Source of the DNA: Nanobdellota archaeon
GTDB taxonomy: Archaea; Nanobdellota; Nanobdellia; JAAOXT01
Assembly (NCBI GenBank): GCA_018221045.1
Contig: JAAOXT010000015.1
Coordinates: forward strand, 1 to 56,779
Length of the DNA: 56,779 nt
Reading direction: 5' to 3'
Part shown: piece after piece, positions 48,299-56,779 of the stretch
Layout: every line of letters begins with the position of its first letter
Position numbering within the stretch: position 1 is the first letter of the stretch
Position numbers and translations under genes: made by a program
Notes under the pieces: model-generated
The model's database searches: none
What the model was told of the DNA's origin: nothing
Seen by the model: only the letters and a program-made list of their open reading frames with translations

Positions 48299-49201
48299 TT
48301 AGTCTATGCTTAGTTTTAAGATGATTTCTGTTGAGCCCGCGTCACTGGTTTTTTTGGTGTCTATGCTGTTGAATCTTATGTTTAAGGTGTGGTCTCCCTG
48401 ACCCGTCTCGCAGTTTGAATCGCATTGTAGCACGTAGCTTATTTCTTTGCCAAAACTGTCTTTTAGCGCGCGGTATTTCAGTTTTATCAGGACTTTTTGG
48501 AAATCTCCTGAGGGAATGCTTTTCCCTATAACCACTCCTGCCGGGTCCCTGCCAACCACTCCAGTGTTTTCAATGTCTTTTCCCAGTATGACCGCGCTTG
48601 TCCCGTCCGTTTGGATGGAGCCGATAATGTATTCTACGCTTGCTTTGGTTATGGTGTTGAATTGGGTTGCGCAATCCGAGTCCACGATCATGTCCGTGCT
48701 GTTCATGCATAGTGATGTGTAGGTTCCTTGAGCAGTGCTGTTGTAAACGCTTATCTGGTATTCCACTCCTTCGAACACTGCTGTCCCGTTTTTAGGGTTT
48801 TGAAACCCTGTTCGTGTAGGGCAGGTCGTGCAATCGCTTGAAGTGTTGACGCTGGTCAAGTTTTTTTTGGTGGGCATTTGCGTGCCTGATAATGGAACCC
48901 AGTAGTTCACGGCTATTACGGGAACTCTTGTGCTGGTATCCCATTGGACCGTTCCGTTGTAGATTCGCAGGTTTTCTCCTGCGTTTAGCCCTATTTTTAT
49001 GGTCATAGAGCTTTTGGAGTTGCCAACGTATCGGATAGCGCTGTCAATTTCAGTCATTTTTGCGATTACGTTGTCTATGTGTGCTTTGTCAGTGCTTTTT
49101 TCGATTAGGGGTTTGCCCCAAATGATTGTTGCAGCGACTATAGCTATTATTATGCCAGTGATTAGTCCTATTTCAACAATTGTGGCTTGCGCTTTTCGCA
49201 T
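48299..49201 (-). CDS. prepilin-like protein (class III signal-peptide type)
   Basis: MRKA^QATIVEIGLITGIIIAIVAATIIW. Start moved inward to this Met, which also removes overlap with the upstream gene. Confidence 0.75.
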   Translation of the reverse strand: MRKAQATIVEIGLITGIIIAIVAATIIWGKPLIEKSTDKAHIDNVIAKMTEIDSAIRYVGNSKSSMTIKIGLNAGENLRIYNGTVQWDTSTRVPVIAVNYWVPLSGTQMPTKKNLTSVNTSSDCTTCPTRTGFQNPKNGTAVFEGVEYQISVYNSTAQGTYTSLCMNSTDMIVDSDCATQFNTITKASVEYIIGSIQTDGTSAVILGKDIENTGVVGRDPAGVVIGKSIPSGDFQKVLIKLKYRALKDSFGKEISYVLQCDSNCETGQGDHTLNIRFNSIDTKKTSDAGSTEIILKLSID

Positions 49202-49238
49202 TATTGATAATTTAGAAGTTTTAGGATTATTAATGTTT

Positions 49239-49751
49239 TTAGGATGCGTGCCCTTCTTGTACTGTGCAGGTTGCTGTTCCACTTGAGCCTACAGGACTGG
49301 TAAATTTTAGTGAGTAATCAGTGGTGGAATCTATCCCGTTTTTCATTTCGTCGAAACCTACGTTTAGTGTTGTGAAACCGTTTGAGTCAACTGATGCAAG
49401 ACTGGTGGTATTGGTTTCCAAGTCGTTTCCTTCCGAGTTCCTTAGTATGGCGTACCAGGTTCCAGCCTTGATTTTTTCGACTCCATTGTTCTGTATTATC
49501 ACGGTTATGTTTCCTTGCGTTGCGGATCCCGCTGTTTGGTTTCTGCAGATGAGGCTTATAACGCTTAGGCTTGACCCACCGCTTCCTAGGGTTTGACTGA
49601 CTTGCGCGCTGGTAGAAGTTTCTATTTGGGTGCTGAGACTGCTCATCCAGAAGTAAGCTCCTGCCGCGGCGGCTACTGTCATCATGAGCAATAAGACTGT
49701 GGCGATTACGGGGGTTATACCTTTTTTGTTGATTCTAATCACTGGTCTCAT
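49239..49751 (-). CDS. archaeal pilin/archaellin-type N-terminal protein
   Basis: MRPVIRINKKG^ITPVIATVLLLMMTVAAAAGAYFWMSSL, the DUF1628/pilin_N-like signature. Confidence 0.85.
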   Translation of the reverse strand: MRPVIRINKKGITPVIATVLLLMMTVAAAAGAYFWMSSLSTQIETSTSAQVSQTLGSGGSSLSVISLICRNQTAGSATQGNITVIIQNNGVEKIKAGTWYAILRNSEGNDLETNTTSLASVDSNGFTTLNVGFDEMKNGIDSTTDYSLKFTSPVGSSGTATCTVQEGHAS

Positions 49752-49754
49752 TTG

Positions 49755-50240
49755 TCATCCTATATTAGGAGGTTTTGGGTATTTAGTTGTTTCTGGAGTG
49801 GGAAGAGGTTGCTTTAAGGAAGGTTCTATCGAAACAGGTTCTTCTAATGGAGTGGATTGCTCAAATGATGAGCTGGCTTGTTCGTTGAGGGTTTTGAGCT
49901 GGGATATTATTTCATCCAATTTTTTCGGAAATTCTTCGCCACTTTTTTCTTCTTCATCTTCTTCTTCGCTGGCCATCTTGAGTAGGTCGACCATTTCAGT
50001 TATTTGCTCGACCATGTCACTGATTTTTATCATTAATTCAACCATTTTTGATTGTAGGGAAATGTTCATTCCTGCTAGTTTGCTTATTTGCACGCTTAAT
50101 TCGCTTATCCCGATGCGAAGGTCCATCATGTTTATGTCAGGGACTGTTTCTTCATTTTCTTCTTTTTCCATTTTAGCGAGTTCTTCTTGTATGGATTTTA
50201 AGGGAGATAAACTTAAATCAGAGTATTTTTTTTTAGCCAT
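49755..50240 (-). CDS. soluble coiled-coil protein at the head of the pilus operon
   Basis: MMDLRIGISELSVQISKLAGMNISLQSKMVELMIKISDMVEQITEMVDLLKM heptad-like, flanked by acidic and Pro-rich tails. Confidence 0.6.
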   Translation of the reverse strand: MAKKKYSDLSLSPLKSIQEELAKMEKEENEETVPDINMMDLRIGISELSVQISKLAGMNISLQSKMVELMIKISDMVEQITEMVDLLKMASEEEDEEEKSGEEFPKKLDEIISQLKTLNEQASSSFEQSTPLEEPVSIEPSLKQPLPTPETTKYPKPPNIG

Positions 50241-50336
50241 GATTACTGCTTTATTAGAATGAAAATGGTTCTTAATAAAGTTTTGTTGTGAGCTTTTTCG
50301 TAACTCTTAAATAATGCTAGAGTGGTTTTGGAATTA

Positions 50337-51035
50337 ATGAAAATTGACACTCATGTTCACACTGTTTACGGCTCGTTCAGCGAAAAATATTGTTCTCATA
50401 GAACTGGAGGGCTTGAAGTACTGGACAGCGCTGTTGAAAAAGGTTTGGATGCGGTAGTTCTTATGGATAAATTTTTACCTTTAGAATCTTATGATTATGT
50501 GAGTTCTCAGAATGATTCTGGATTGAAAGTTTTTCTGGGTCAGGAAGTTATGTGCCCTGAATGCCATGTAGGAGTTATCCCGAGGTCTTTGGATTTTATT
50601 CCTTTTGAACCAACATCTTCTGTTGATGAAGTCCTATCGAGTGATCAAGAATTAGTTTTTATCCTTTTTCATCCATTGTTTGTTTGGGATTTTGCGGAGG
50701 AAAGAGCTGACCCGATAGGTTTTGATGGGGTGGAATTGTACAACGCTCAAGTTCCAGCAGTGTTTTCTTCAAGGAACATTATGAGGACTTACGAGACGTT
50801 TAAAGGGTTTCGCGGTTTTTCAAACCCGTTTTTTGGTTTAACAGCTGGTTCTGATAATCATGACAGCAAATTGAGTGGATTGCACACTGTTTTTCCGGAA
50901 ATTAGTTCTCAGCAAGAGTTGTTCGAGGCGGTTAAGCAAGGTAAATTTTATCCTGTGTCTAAAACCATTCCTTTTTATAGGACTCAGCAGAATGTTAGCA
51001 TGATTGCTGATTACTTTTCCGTTAAATTTAAATGA
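50337..51035 (+). CDS. PHP-domain protein
   Basis: MKIDTHVHTVYGSFSEKYCSHRTGG; FILFHPLFVWD; LTAGSDNHDSKLSGLHTVFPE. Confidence 0.8.
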   Translation: MKIDTHVHTVYGSFSEKYCSHRTGGLEVLDSAVEKGLDAVVLMDKFLPLESYDYVSSQNDSGLKVFLGQEVMCPECHVGVIPRSLDFIPFEPTSSVDEVLSSDQELVFILFHPLFVWDFAEERADPIGFDGVELYNAQVPAVFSSRNIMRTYETFKGFRGFSNPFFGLTAGSDNHDSKLSGLHTVFPEISSQQELFEAVKQGKFYPVSKTIPFYRTQQNVSMIADYFSVKFK

Positions 51036-51061
51036 ATTTTTTTTTAAAATAAAAAGCTTTT

Positions 51062-52696
51062 TTACATCATTCCGCCCATGCCTCCCATGCCTTGTGGGGG
51101 CATTGGTGGCATGCTCGTCTTGCTGGCAGCTATGACGTCGTCGATGCGCAAAATCATTATTGAGACTTCGCTTGCGGACTGTACTGCTTGAGTTTTGACC
51201 TTTAAAGGCTCTATGACCCCTTTTTCCCACATGTCCACTGATTTGTTCATGAAAACGTCGACTCCTGCCCATAAATTGTTTTTTTCGTGTTCTGCTTTGA
51301 GTTGTACTAGCGTGTCGATTGGGTCGAATCCTGCGTTTTCGGCGAGAGTTCTTGGAATGACTTCTAAAGCTTCTGCAAAGGCTTTTACCGCGAGTTGTTC
51401 CCTGCCTTGGAGGGTTTGAGAGTATTTGATTAGTTCTTTGGATACTTCCATTTCTGGCGCGCCGCCGCCTGCAACCACTCTTTTGTCTTTTACCACGCTT
51501 GCCAGGTCGCCCAGCGCGTCTTTCACGGCTCTTTCGACTTCGTCTATTACGTGGTTGGTTCCTCCTCTTACTAAAATGGTGACTGCTTTCGGGTTCTTGC
51601 ATCTGCGTACGAAAGTCATCTCGTCTCCAGCAATTTTTTGCTGTTCTATTAATCCTGCGAAGCCTAGGTCGGTTGTCGTGATTTCTTCCAGGTTGTTCAA
51701 CACTTTTCCGCTAATTGCTTTGGCCAGTTTTTCCATGTCGCTTTTTTTAACCCGTCTTATCGCAAGGATTCCTGCTTTGGACAAGTGGTATTGGGCTATG
51801 TCGTCGATTCCTTTTTGGCAGAAAACCACGTTCGCCCCGCTTTTCTTGACTTTTTCAACCATTTCTTTGAGCATTTTTTCTTCTTGCTCCACGAATTCTT
51901 GTAGTTGTGTGGGGCTTGTAATGTTTATTTTAGCGTCGGTTTCTGGTTCTTTGACTTCCAGTGCCGTGTCGAGTAATAGTATTTTGGCTTTCTCAACTTT
52001 TTTGGGCATGTCTGAGTGAACGCCTTCTTTGTCTATTAATAACCCGTTGATGAGTTCTGAGTCGTCAATGCCGCCGCCCGTTTTTTTCTCGACTTTTATG
52101 TTGTCAAGGTCGAGCGTGTAGCCGTCCCCGTCTTTTTCGGTTACTTGTTTTATCGCTGTCACGAGTATTTTTGAGAGTTTGTCTTTGCTCATTTCAGCGT
52201 TTTTTCCGGTCATCGCGGTGATAGCAATTTTTTCGAGAATGTCTGTGTCGTTGACGTCAATGATTTTTCCTATTTTGTTGAGTATTTCTATGGCTTTTTC
52301 GCTGGCCATCCTGTATCCTTTGGAAATGACGCTGGAGTGAATGTTTTGGTCTAGCAAGTCTTCTGCTTTTTTGAGCAGTTCCCCGGCTATGACTACTGAC
52401 GTTGTCGTGCCGTCACCAACTTCTTCTTCTTGGGTTTTTGCTATTTCGACCATCATTTTAGCTGCTGGGTGTTCGATTTCCATTTCTTCTAGGATTGTTA
52501 CCCCGTCATTGGTTACTACGACGTCTCCTAATGAGTCTACGAGCATTTTGTCCATGCCTTTTGGCCCGAGAGTTGTTCGAACAGTGTCAGCAATAACTCT
52601 TGCTGCTAGGATGTTTGTTCTTTGAGCGTTCCTTCCCATATTTCTTTGAAACCCTTCTGGTAGGACGATGATTGGTTGGTTTGTTCCGTTTGTCAT
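51062..52696 (-). CDS. thsA: thermosome (group II chaperonin) subunit
   Basis: [67 protein letters not shown]-terminal GMGGMGGMM. Confidence 0.98.
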   Translation of the reverse strand: MTNGTNQPIIVLPEGFQRNMGRNAQRTNILAARVIADTVRTTLGPKGMDKMLVDSLGDVVVTNDGVTILEEMEIEHPAAKMMVEIAKTQEEEVGDGTTTSVVIAGELLKKAEDLLDQNIHSSVISKGYRMASEKAIEILNKIGKIIDVNDTDILEKIAITAMTGKNAEMSKDKLSKILVTAIKQVTEKDGDGYTLDLDNIKVEKKTGGGIDDSELINGLLIDKEGVHSDMPKKVEKAKILLLDTALEVKEPETDAKINITSPTQLQEFVEQEEKMLKEMVEKVKKSGANVVFCQKGIDDIAQYHLSKAGILAIRRVKKSDMEKLAKAISGKVLNNLEEITTTDLGFAGLIEQQKIAGDEMTFVRRCKNPKAVTILVRGGTNHVIDEVERAVKDALGDLASVVKDKRVVAGGGAPEMEVSKELIKYSQTLQGREQLAVKAFAEALEVIPRTLAENAGFDPIDTLVQLKAEHEKNNLWAGVDVFMNKSVDMWEKGVIEPLKVKTQAVQSASEVSIMILRIDDVIAASKTSMPPMPPQGMGGMGGMM

Positions 52697-52822
52697 TTTT
52701 AATTATTCACCTTTTTTTTATTATTGAGCATTAAAGATTTTTTATTTTTGTTTTGGAATTGGAATGAAGCAGGGTTTTTAAAGGTTTTTGGTTTTTACGT
52801 GTGGTTAAGTAGCCTTTTTTTT

Positions 52823-53494
52823 TTATTCGTTTTTGACCAGGAATAATGAGTGGTCTTTTTCAAATGGTTCTAAGCGTTTTTTGTCAATTATTTTAAAGTG
52901 CTTTCTTAACTCTTTTTCGACTTCATCGAACACGGTTTGCGGTTTTTTGGTCACGTCAATGCTCCTGGCTTTTACAGCTATCATTGCGTAACCCCCTTTT
53001 TTGAGGAAGCGCTTGTTTTTGATGAAAATTCTTGCCTGATCTTTTTGAGCGATGTCTTGGAAGATGAAGTCTGCTTGCACCACTAAGTTCTCGTAGTTCT
53101 TTGTTAACGCGGCGCTTTCAAGAATTGGAGCCAAGTTCTTTCTTTCTTCGGCGAGGAACACGAGGTCTCTCATAACTCTTGGCGCGATTTCAACGCAGTA
53201 CACTAATCCCGATGACCCCACTATGTCTGATACGTGGCTCACAGTGGTTCCGCTAGCGCTTCCCAAGTAAAGCACGATGTTTCCCTGGTTTATAGGTATT
53301 TTTTTGATTCCTTTGTGTATGGCTGCGCCCAGCTTGCTTCGATTCGGATTCCAAACCCGGTACTCCTTGTTTTTTACTTTCAGAACGGGTTCTCCATAAA
53401 CCGTTTTTCCAGGAGTCAAGTTTTTCGTTGCAAGAACTTTTCTTTTCTTGTTTAGAATCCATAAACAGTTGTCAACCACGCGGGAAACTTTCAT
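52823..53494 (-). CDS. flpA: fibrillarin-like rRNA 2'-O-methyltransferase
   Basis: VLYLGSASGTTVSHVSDIVGSSGLVYCVEIAPRVMRDLV; ADFIFQDIAQKDQARIFIKNKRFLKKGGYAMIAVKARSIDVTKKP. Confidence 0.95.
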   Translation of the reverse strand: MKVSRVVDNCLWILNKKRKVLATKNLTPGKTVYGEPVLKVKNKEYRVWNPNRSKLGAAIHKGIKKIPINQGNIVLYLGSASGTTVSHVSDIVGSSGLVYCVEIAPRVMRDLVFLAEERKNLAPILESAALTKNYENLVVQADFIFQDIAQKDQARIFIKNKRFLKKGGYAMIAVKARSIDVTKKPQTVFDEVEKELRKHFKIIDKKRLEPFEKDHSLFLVKNE

Positions 53495-54453
53495 TTCAGT
53501 TTTTCCTCTAATTCTTTAATGAGTTTTTTACTAATATCCTTTTTATCAGGGCTGAAGTAATCAACTTTTGTCGCCGTCACTATTTTGCTGGCAAGCGCTC
53601 GCGCCATGCGACCCCTGTCTTTTCTGCTTGCTTTTTGCATTAGGGGGTGTTGCAGGATTACTCCATGCTTCGGAGGTTTTGCGCCGGTTCTTAAATGTCT
53701 GAACAATGCTTTTTCGGCTCCGAGCACTTGCACTGTGCTTGAGCTCATAAAAGCCAGTTTTTTCAGGCTTCCAGCAATGCTTAAGAGTTTGGATCCGAGT
53801 GAAGGGGTGGCGACTTTTGACAGGTTTGGAACAATTTTTTCCATGCTTGTTTCCATGTCAGCGCGCATTTCTTCCCGAGTTTTTATCAATTGATTGCAGG
53901 ATTCAGCAAATTTTTGGATTATTTTCGTGTTCATGTCATCAGCACCCATACCTGTTTTAGGGCTTCCAGTTTTCTTGGATACATGGATTCTTTCAGGGTT
54001 TTCCGAAAGTATTTTGAACATTTTGTCCATGTTGCCTATTTTTTTTAAGCTTTCAGGATAGTGGAGCCCGTACCATTCAGTTATTCGCTCGTACAGCTTG
54101 TTGATGGTGTTGTTGATGTCTTCAATAGCATTGGCTAATTGGATTATTTCTAAGTCTTTGGAATAACTGTTTTTTATCCTGATTTTGGTTAACTCCAAGC
54201 AGAACTTGTTCATGTATTCCGAGAATTCATGGGAAGTTTGAAATTTTTGTTTTACAACACTTTTATCTGGTTCTTCAGGAATTATTTCAAATTTTTCGAG
54301 GGTTTTCTTAAACTCTTCTTTTAAATCCTTATCTTTACCTTCAGAGTACTCTTTAGGGGTTATACTGACATCTTTTTTTTTAAGAACCTTTCCTTGAGGA
54401 GTTATGGCGTAAAGTCCGAAAGGAAAGGTTTTAATCATTGCACGCTGGGTCAT
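53491..54453 (-). CDS. nop5: Nop5/Nop56-58 box C/D RNP scaffold protein
   Basis: Nop domain LGSKLLSIAGSLKKLAFMSSSTVQVLGAEKALFRHLRTGAKPPKHGVILQHPLMQKASRKDRGRMARALASKI; overlaps flpA by 4 nt. Confidence 0.95.
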   Translation of the reverse strand: MTQRAMIKTFPFGLYAITPQGKVLKKKDVSITPKEYSEGKDKDLKEEFKKTLEKFEIIPEEPDKSVVKQKFQTSHEFSEYMNKFCLELTKIRIKNSYSKDLEIIQLANAIEDINNTINKLYERITEWYGLHYPESLKKIGNMDKMFKILSENPERIHVSKKTGSPKTGMGADDMNTKIIQKFAESCNQLIKTREEMRADMETSMEKIVPNLSKVATPSLGSKLLSIAGSLKKLAFMSSSTVQVLGAEKALFRHLRTGAKPPKHGVILQHPLMQKASRKDRGRMARALASKIVTATKVDYFSPDKKDISKKLIKELEEKLK

Positions 54454-54500
54454 TGAAATAACTAAAAATTTATATTAGCTTAAATACTTATTGAGTTACT

Positions 54501-55190
54501 ATGACGGTTAGGATTTCAACAGGCATTTCTGGAATGGATAAACTCATTGAAGGAGGTTTCAATGTTGGCGACATAATTCTTATTTCAGGGGGCACGGGTA
54601 CAGGTAAAACAATTTTTGGACTTCAGTTCCTTTATAACAATAAGGATTTTAATGGTCTTTACATATCTTTTGAGGAGAGCAAGGAAGATTTGTTCAGGGA
54701 TGGAAAACAGTTCGGCTGGGATTTAGAGGGGATGGAGAAGGCAGGTAAACTGAAAGTCGTTTATTATCCTCCTTTCGAGTTTGATAAACTATTAGACCAA
54801 TTAGAAGACATCATTGTTAAGACAAAAGCTAAACGAATCGTGATTGATTCAGCAAGCATTTTCGGCCTTTACGTTAAGGACTTGTACGAGCTTAGAAGGA
54901 AAATATACAAGCTGTCCAAAGTGATAAAGAAAACGGGTTGTACTTGTCTTGTCATCAGCGAGATTGTTGGCGAATCCTCTTCTGAATCAATTGCTGGTAA
55001 GTACTCGCGTTTCGGCGTCGAGGAGTTCGTCGCTGATGGAGTGATAATCTTTCATTACACAGGTTTGGGGGGGGACTTTGACAGGACGGTTCAAGTCCTC
55101 AAAATGAGGAGAACAAATCAGAAGAGGGGACTGTTTCCCATGAAAATTGGTAAGAAAGGTATTGTGGTGAAGCCGAACGTTTCTGGATGA
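54501..55190 (+). CDS. KaiC/RAD55-family RecA-like ATPase
   Basis: RISTGISGMDKLIEGGFNVGDIILISGGTGTGKTIFGLQFLYNN; RIVIDSASIFG. Confidence 0.88.
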   Translation: MTVRISTGISGMDKLIEGGFNVGDIILISGGTGTGKTIFGLQFLYNNKDFNGLYISFEESKEDLFRDGKQFGWDLEGMEKAGKLKVVYYPPFEFDKLLDQLEDIIVKTKAKRIVIDSASIFGLYVKDLYELRRKIYKLSKVIKKTGCTCLVISEIVGESSSESIAGKYSRFGVEEFVADGVIIFHYTGLGGDFDRTVQVLKMRRTNQKRGLFPMKIGKKGIVVKPNVSG

Positions 55191-55194
55191 TTAA

Positions 55195-55593
55195 ATGAGG
55201 TCGGACAATCAGAGCGCGAGAATAAGGAATTACGCTATTGCTGGTTTTTGTATTGTCCTCGCGGTTCTGGCAGTGACGTCATTTTTGAAAATATTGTCGT
55301 TGGGTCTTGAAGCACCGCAGATTAATACTCGGTCGGAGTGCAGTAACGATTCTGCCAACGTTTTTATTGGCGCGAACGAAGACCTTAAAAACGTGAAATG
55401 TGTTGCTCTTGATAAGGAATTCTTTGACATATCGGAAATCGTTATAGGGGATTTATCGAAGAACGATGAAGATGTTTGCAGGTTCAAGTTGTCAAAAAAT
55501 ACGACGGAGCCGTTAAGATTTGAAGTGCAGTATAATGGTAAAGTCAAGAGAGAGGTTTGCGAATGGCAACATTACCCTAGGTATGCGGATTAA
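55195..55593 (+). CDS. hypothetical membrane-anchored protein
   Basis: 132 aa; TM YAIAGFCIVLAVLAVTSFLKIL then extracytoplasmic domain. Confidence 0.55.
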   Translation: MRSDNQSARIRNYAIAGFCIVLAVLAVTSFLKILSLGLEAPQINTRSECSNDSANVFIGANEDLKNVKCVALDKEFFDISEIVIGDLSKNDEDVCRFKLSKNTTEPLRFEVQYNGKVKREVCEWQHYPRYAD

Positions 55594-55644
55594 CTCTTAA
55601 ATACGGGCAGAACCATTAGTTTTATAAATTAACGAATATGTAGG

Positions 55645-55935
55645 TTGCAAGAAAAAATGAAGGTTGAAGTCATAACTGATAAGAAAAACGAGCTTAAGTT
55701 TAAGATAAGCGGTGCTGACCCTCATTCTTTCTGCAATCTTTTGAGAGTGGAGTTATTGGAAGACTTGGACGTGATCACCGCGGGTTATATGAAAGAACAC
55801 CCTTTGTATGATTACGCGATTTTTACTCTTAAAACAAAAAATAAGAAGCCGATAACAGTTCTGAAAGCAGGTATTAAAAAAATAGTTAAGGATTTAGACG
55901 TTTTTGAGAAAAAAGTTAAGGCAGTCGTGAAATAA
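55645..55935 (+). CDS. rpoL: DNA-directed RNA polymerase subunit L (Rpo11)
   Basis: GADPHSFCNLLRVELLEDLDVITAGYMKEHPLYDYAIFTLKTKNKKPITVLKAGIKKIVKDLD. Start uncertain; a second in-frame Met is close by. Confidence 0.93.
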   Translation: MQEKMKVEVITDKKNELKFKISGADPHSFCNLLRVELLEDLDVITAGYMKEHPLYDYAIFTLKTKNKKPITVLKAGIKKIVKDLDVFEKKVKAVVK

Positions 55936-56029
55936 AAAGAGTTTTTTTCAGCGTTTGACTATCAAATGATTTAATTGAAAGCGAGGAAAAGCTTTAATTA
56001 CTGCTGATTTTTATTAGTTTGATTTTAGG

Positions 56030-56614
56030 ATGAAATTGAAAAAATCTTTAAAGAAATTTTGGGATTTCTTATGGCATGGGGAGAGCGTTTGGTCTTACCT
56101 CGCGTTCATAATATTTAGTTTCATAACCTTGTCAATTCTTTACCAATTATTCTTGTTCTTTCTCGGTTTTTTCGGGGTTGAAGACTTGTTCGTCGTAATC
56201 ACTGGCAGCATGCTCCATTCAGGGGACATTGAGAGTCCTTATTATGAATGGATGGAACTGCACGGTTTTAATCGTTCTCAGCTTGACTCCTGGATTTTTT
56301 CTGACGGCTTGAACTTGGGTGATTTGATGGTAATAATGAAAGTCGACCCCGAGGAATTAGAGGTTGGAGACGTGATTGTTTATAACCCGGAGGGGGCGGA
56401 ATACAAAATTATTCACAGAGTAATATTTATAAACGAGAGTGATGGTAACTTGTCTTTCACCACAAAAGGAGACGCTAATTTCGGCGTGCTAAGCTTTGAG
56501 CGAGAACTTTCTTGTAACGAAGTTGTTGGGCGCGCGGAACACCGCGTTCCTTTTGTAGGAATCCCAAAAATGATTGTTACGCGTGTTTGGATGATTATTA
56601 AAGGCGGTGTTTGA
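56030..56614 (+). CDS. signal peptidase I (archaeal Sec11/S26B type)
   Basis: VVITGSMLHSGD (Ser), LMVIMKVDPEELEVGDVIVYN, YKIIHRVIF, TTKGDAN. Confidence 0.88.
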   Translation: MKLKKSLKKFWDFLWHGESVWSYLAFIIFSFITLSILYQLFLFFLGFFGVEDLFVVITGSMLHSGDIESPYYEWMELHGFNRSQLDSWIFSDGLNLGDLMVIMKVDPEELEVGDVIVYNPEGAEYKIIHRVIFINESDGNLSFTTKGDANFGVLSFERELSCNEVVGRAEHRVPFVGIPKMIVTRVWMIIKGGV

Positions 56615-56621
56615 ACTAAAG

Positions 56622-56779
56622 ATGGAGTTTTGTAAGAAGTGCGAAGGATTGTTAATAAGTTCTGATGGGAAAGTTTTTTGTATGCGTTGCGGGACGAGCA
56701 CTAAGACCAAGTTAAACGTTTTGAAAGAGAAGGGAGTGAGTTCTAAAATCATATTGGTTGTGGACGAAGATTTGGATAA
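56622..56779 (+). CDS. transcription factor S / RpoM-like zinc-ribbon protein, truncated by window end
   Basis: MEFCKKCEGLLISSDGKVFCMRCGTSTKTKLNVLKEKGVSSKIILVVDEDLD..., no in-frame stop before 56779. Confidence 0.75.
   Translation, partial: MEFCKKCEGLLISSDGKVFCMRCGTSTKTKLNVLKEKGVSSKIILVVDEDLD

Noticed and set aside
50838-51602. 254-aa minus ORF, Arg-rich
   Set aside because: Out-of-frame overlap with the thermosome gene and antisense to the PHP gene; composition is typical of a shadow frame.

Overview
The window is a dense stretch of archaeal chromosome. The lineage looks DPANN-like, but that is inferred from gene content and was not tested. There are no CRISPR arrays or mobile elements. 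RNA genes: complete 16S and 23S rRNAs, both on the minus strand but about 5.9 kb apart and each with its own processing stem; an RNase P RNA; tRNA-Arg(CCU) (partial), tRNA-Ala(UGC), tRNA-Leu(UAG, intron), tRNA-Glu(UUC), tRNA-Ile(UAU, intron) and tRNA-Asn(GUU). Core protein genes: PorA/PorB, Sec61-beta, AlaRS, NSUN methyltransferase, CooS-type CO dehydrogenase, Topo VI A/B, KH/Pno1-like, RIO1, aIF1A, DUF424, aIF2-beta, RPA-like OB protein, MCM, TBP, RFC small and large subunits, thermosome, fibrillarin, Nop5, Rpo11 (RpoL), signal peptidase and the start of TFS. Main items of interest: (1) a roughly 11-kb type IV filament locus (39132-50240) with five consecutive prepilin-like proteins, one ATPase with a K/E-rich N-terminal tail, and a split TadC/PilC pair, one half of which carries a C-terminal beta-rich domain; (2) an Era-like GTPase/DUF2073/Zn-ribbon trio resembling the archaeal vesiculation (Arv) module; (3) a tRNA-Ile(UAU) with a canonical bulge-helix-bulge (BHB) intron; (4) an isolated CooS and a PorAB pair without gamma/delta subunits; (5) a near-perfect kink-turn in the 23S leader; (6) small genes missed by the ORF track (Sec61-beta, an eL41-like protein, a 57-aa membrane protein) and the RNase P RNA.
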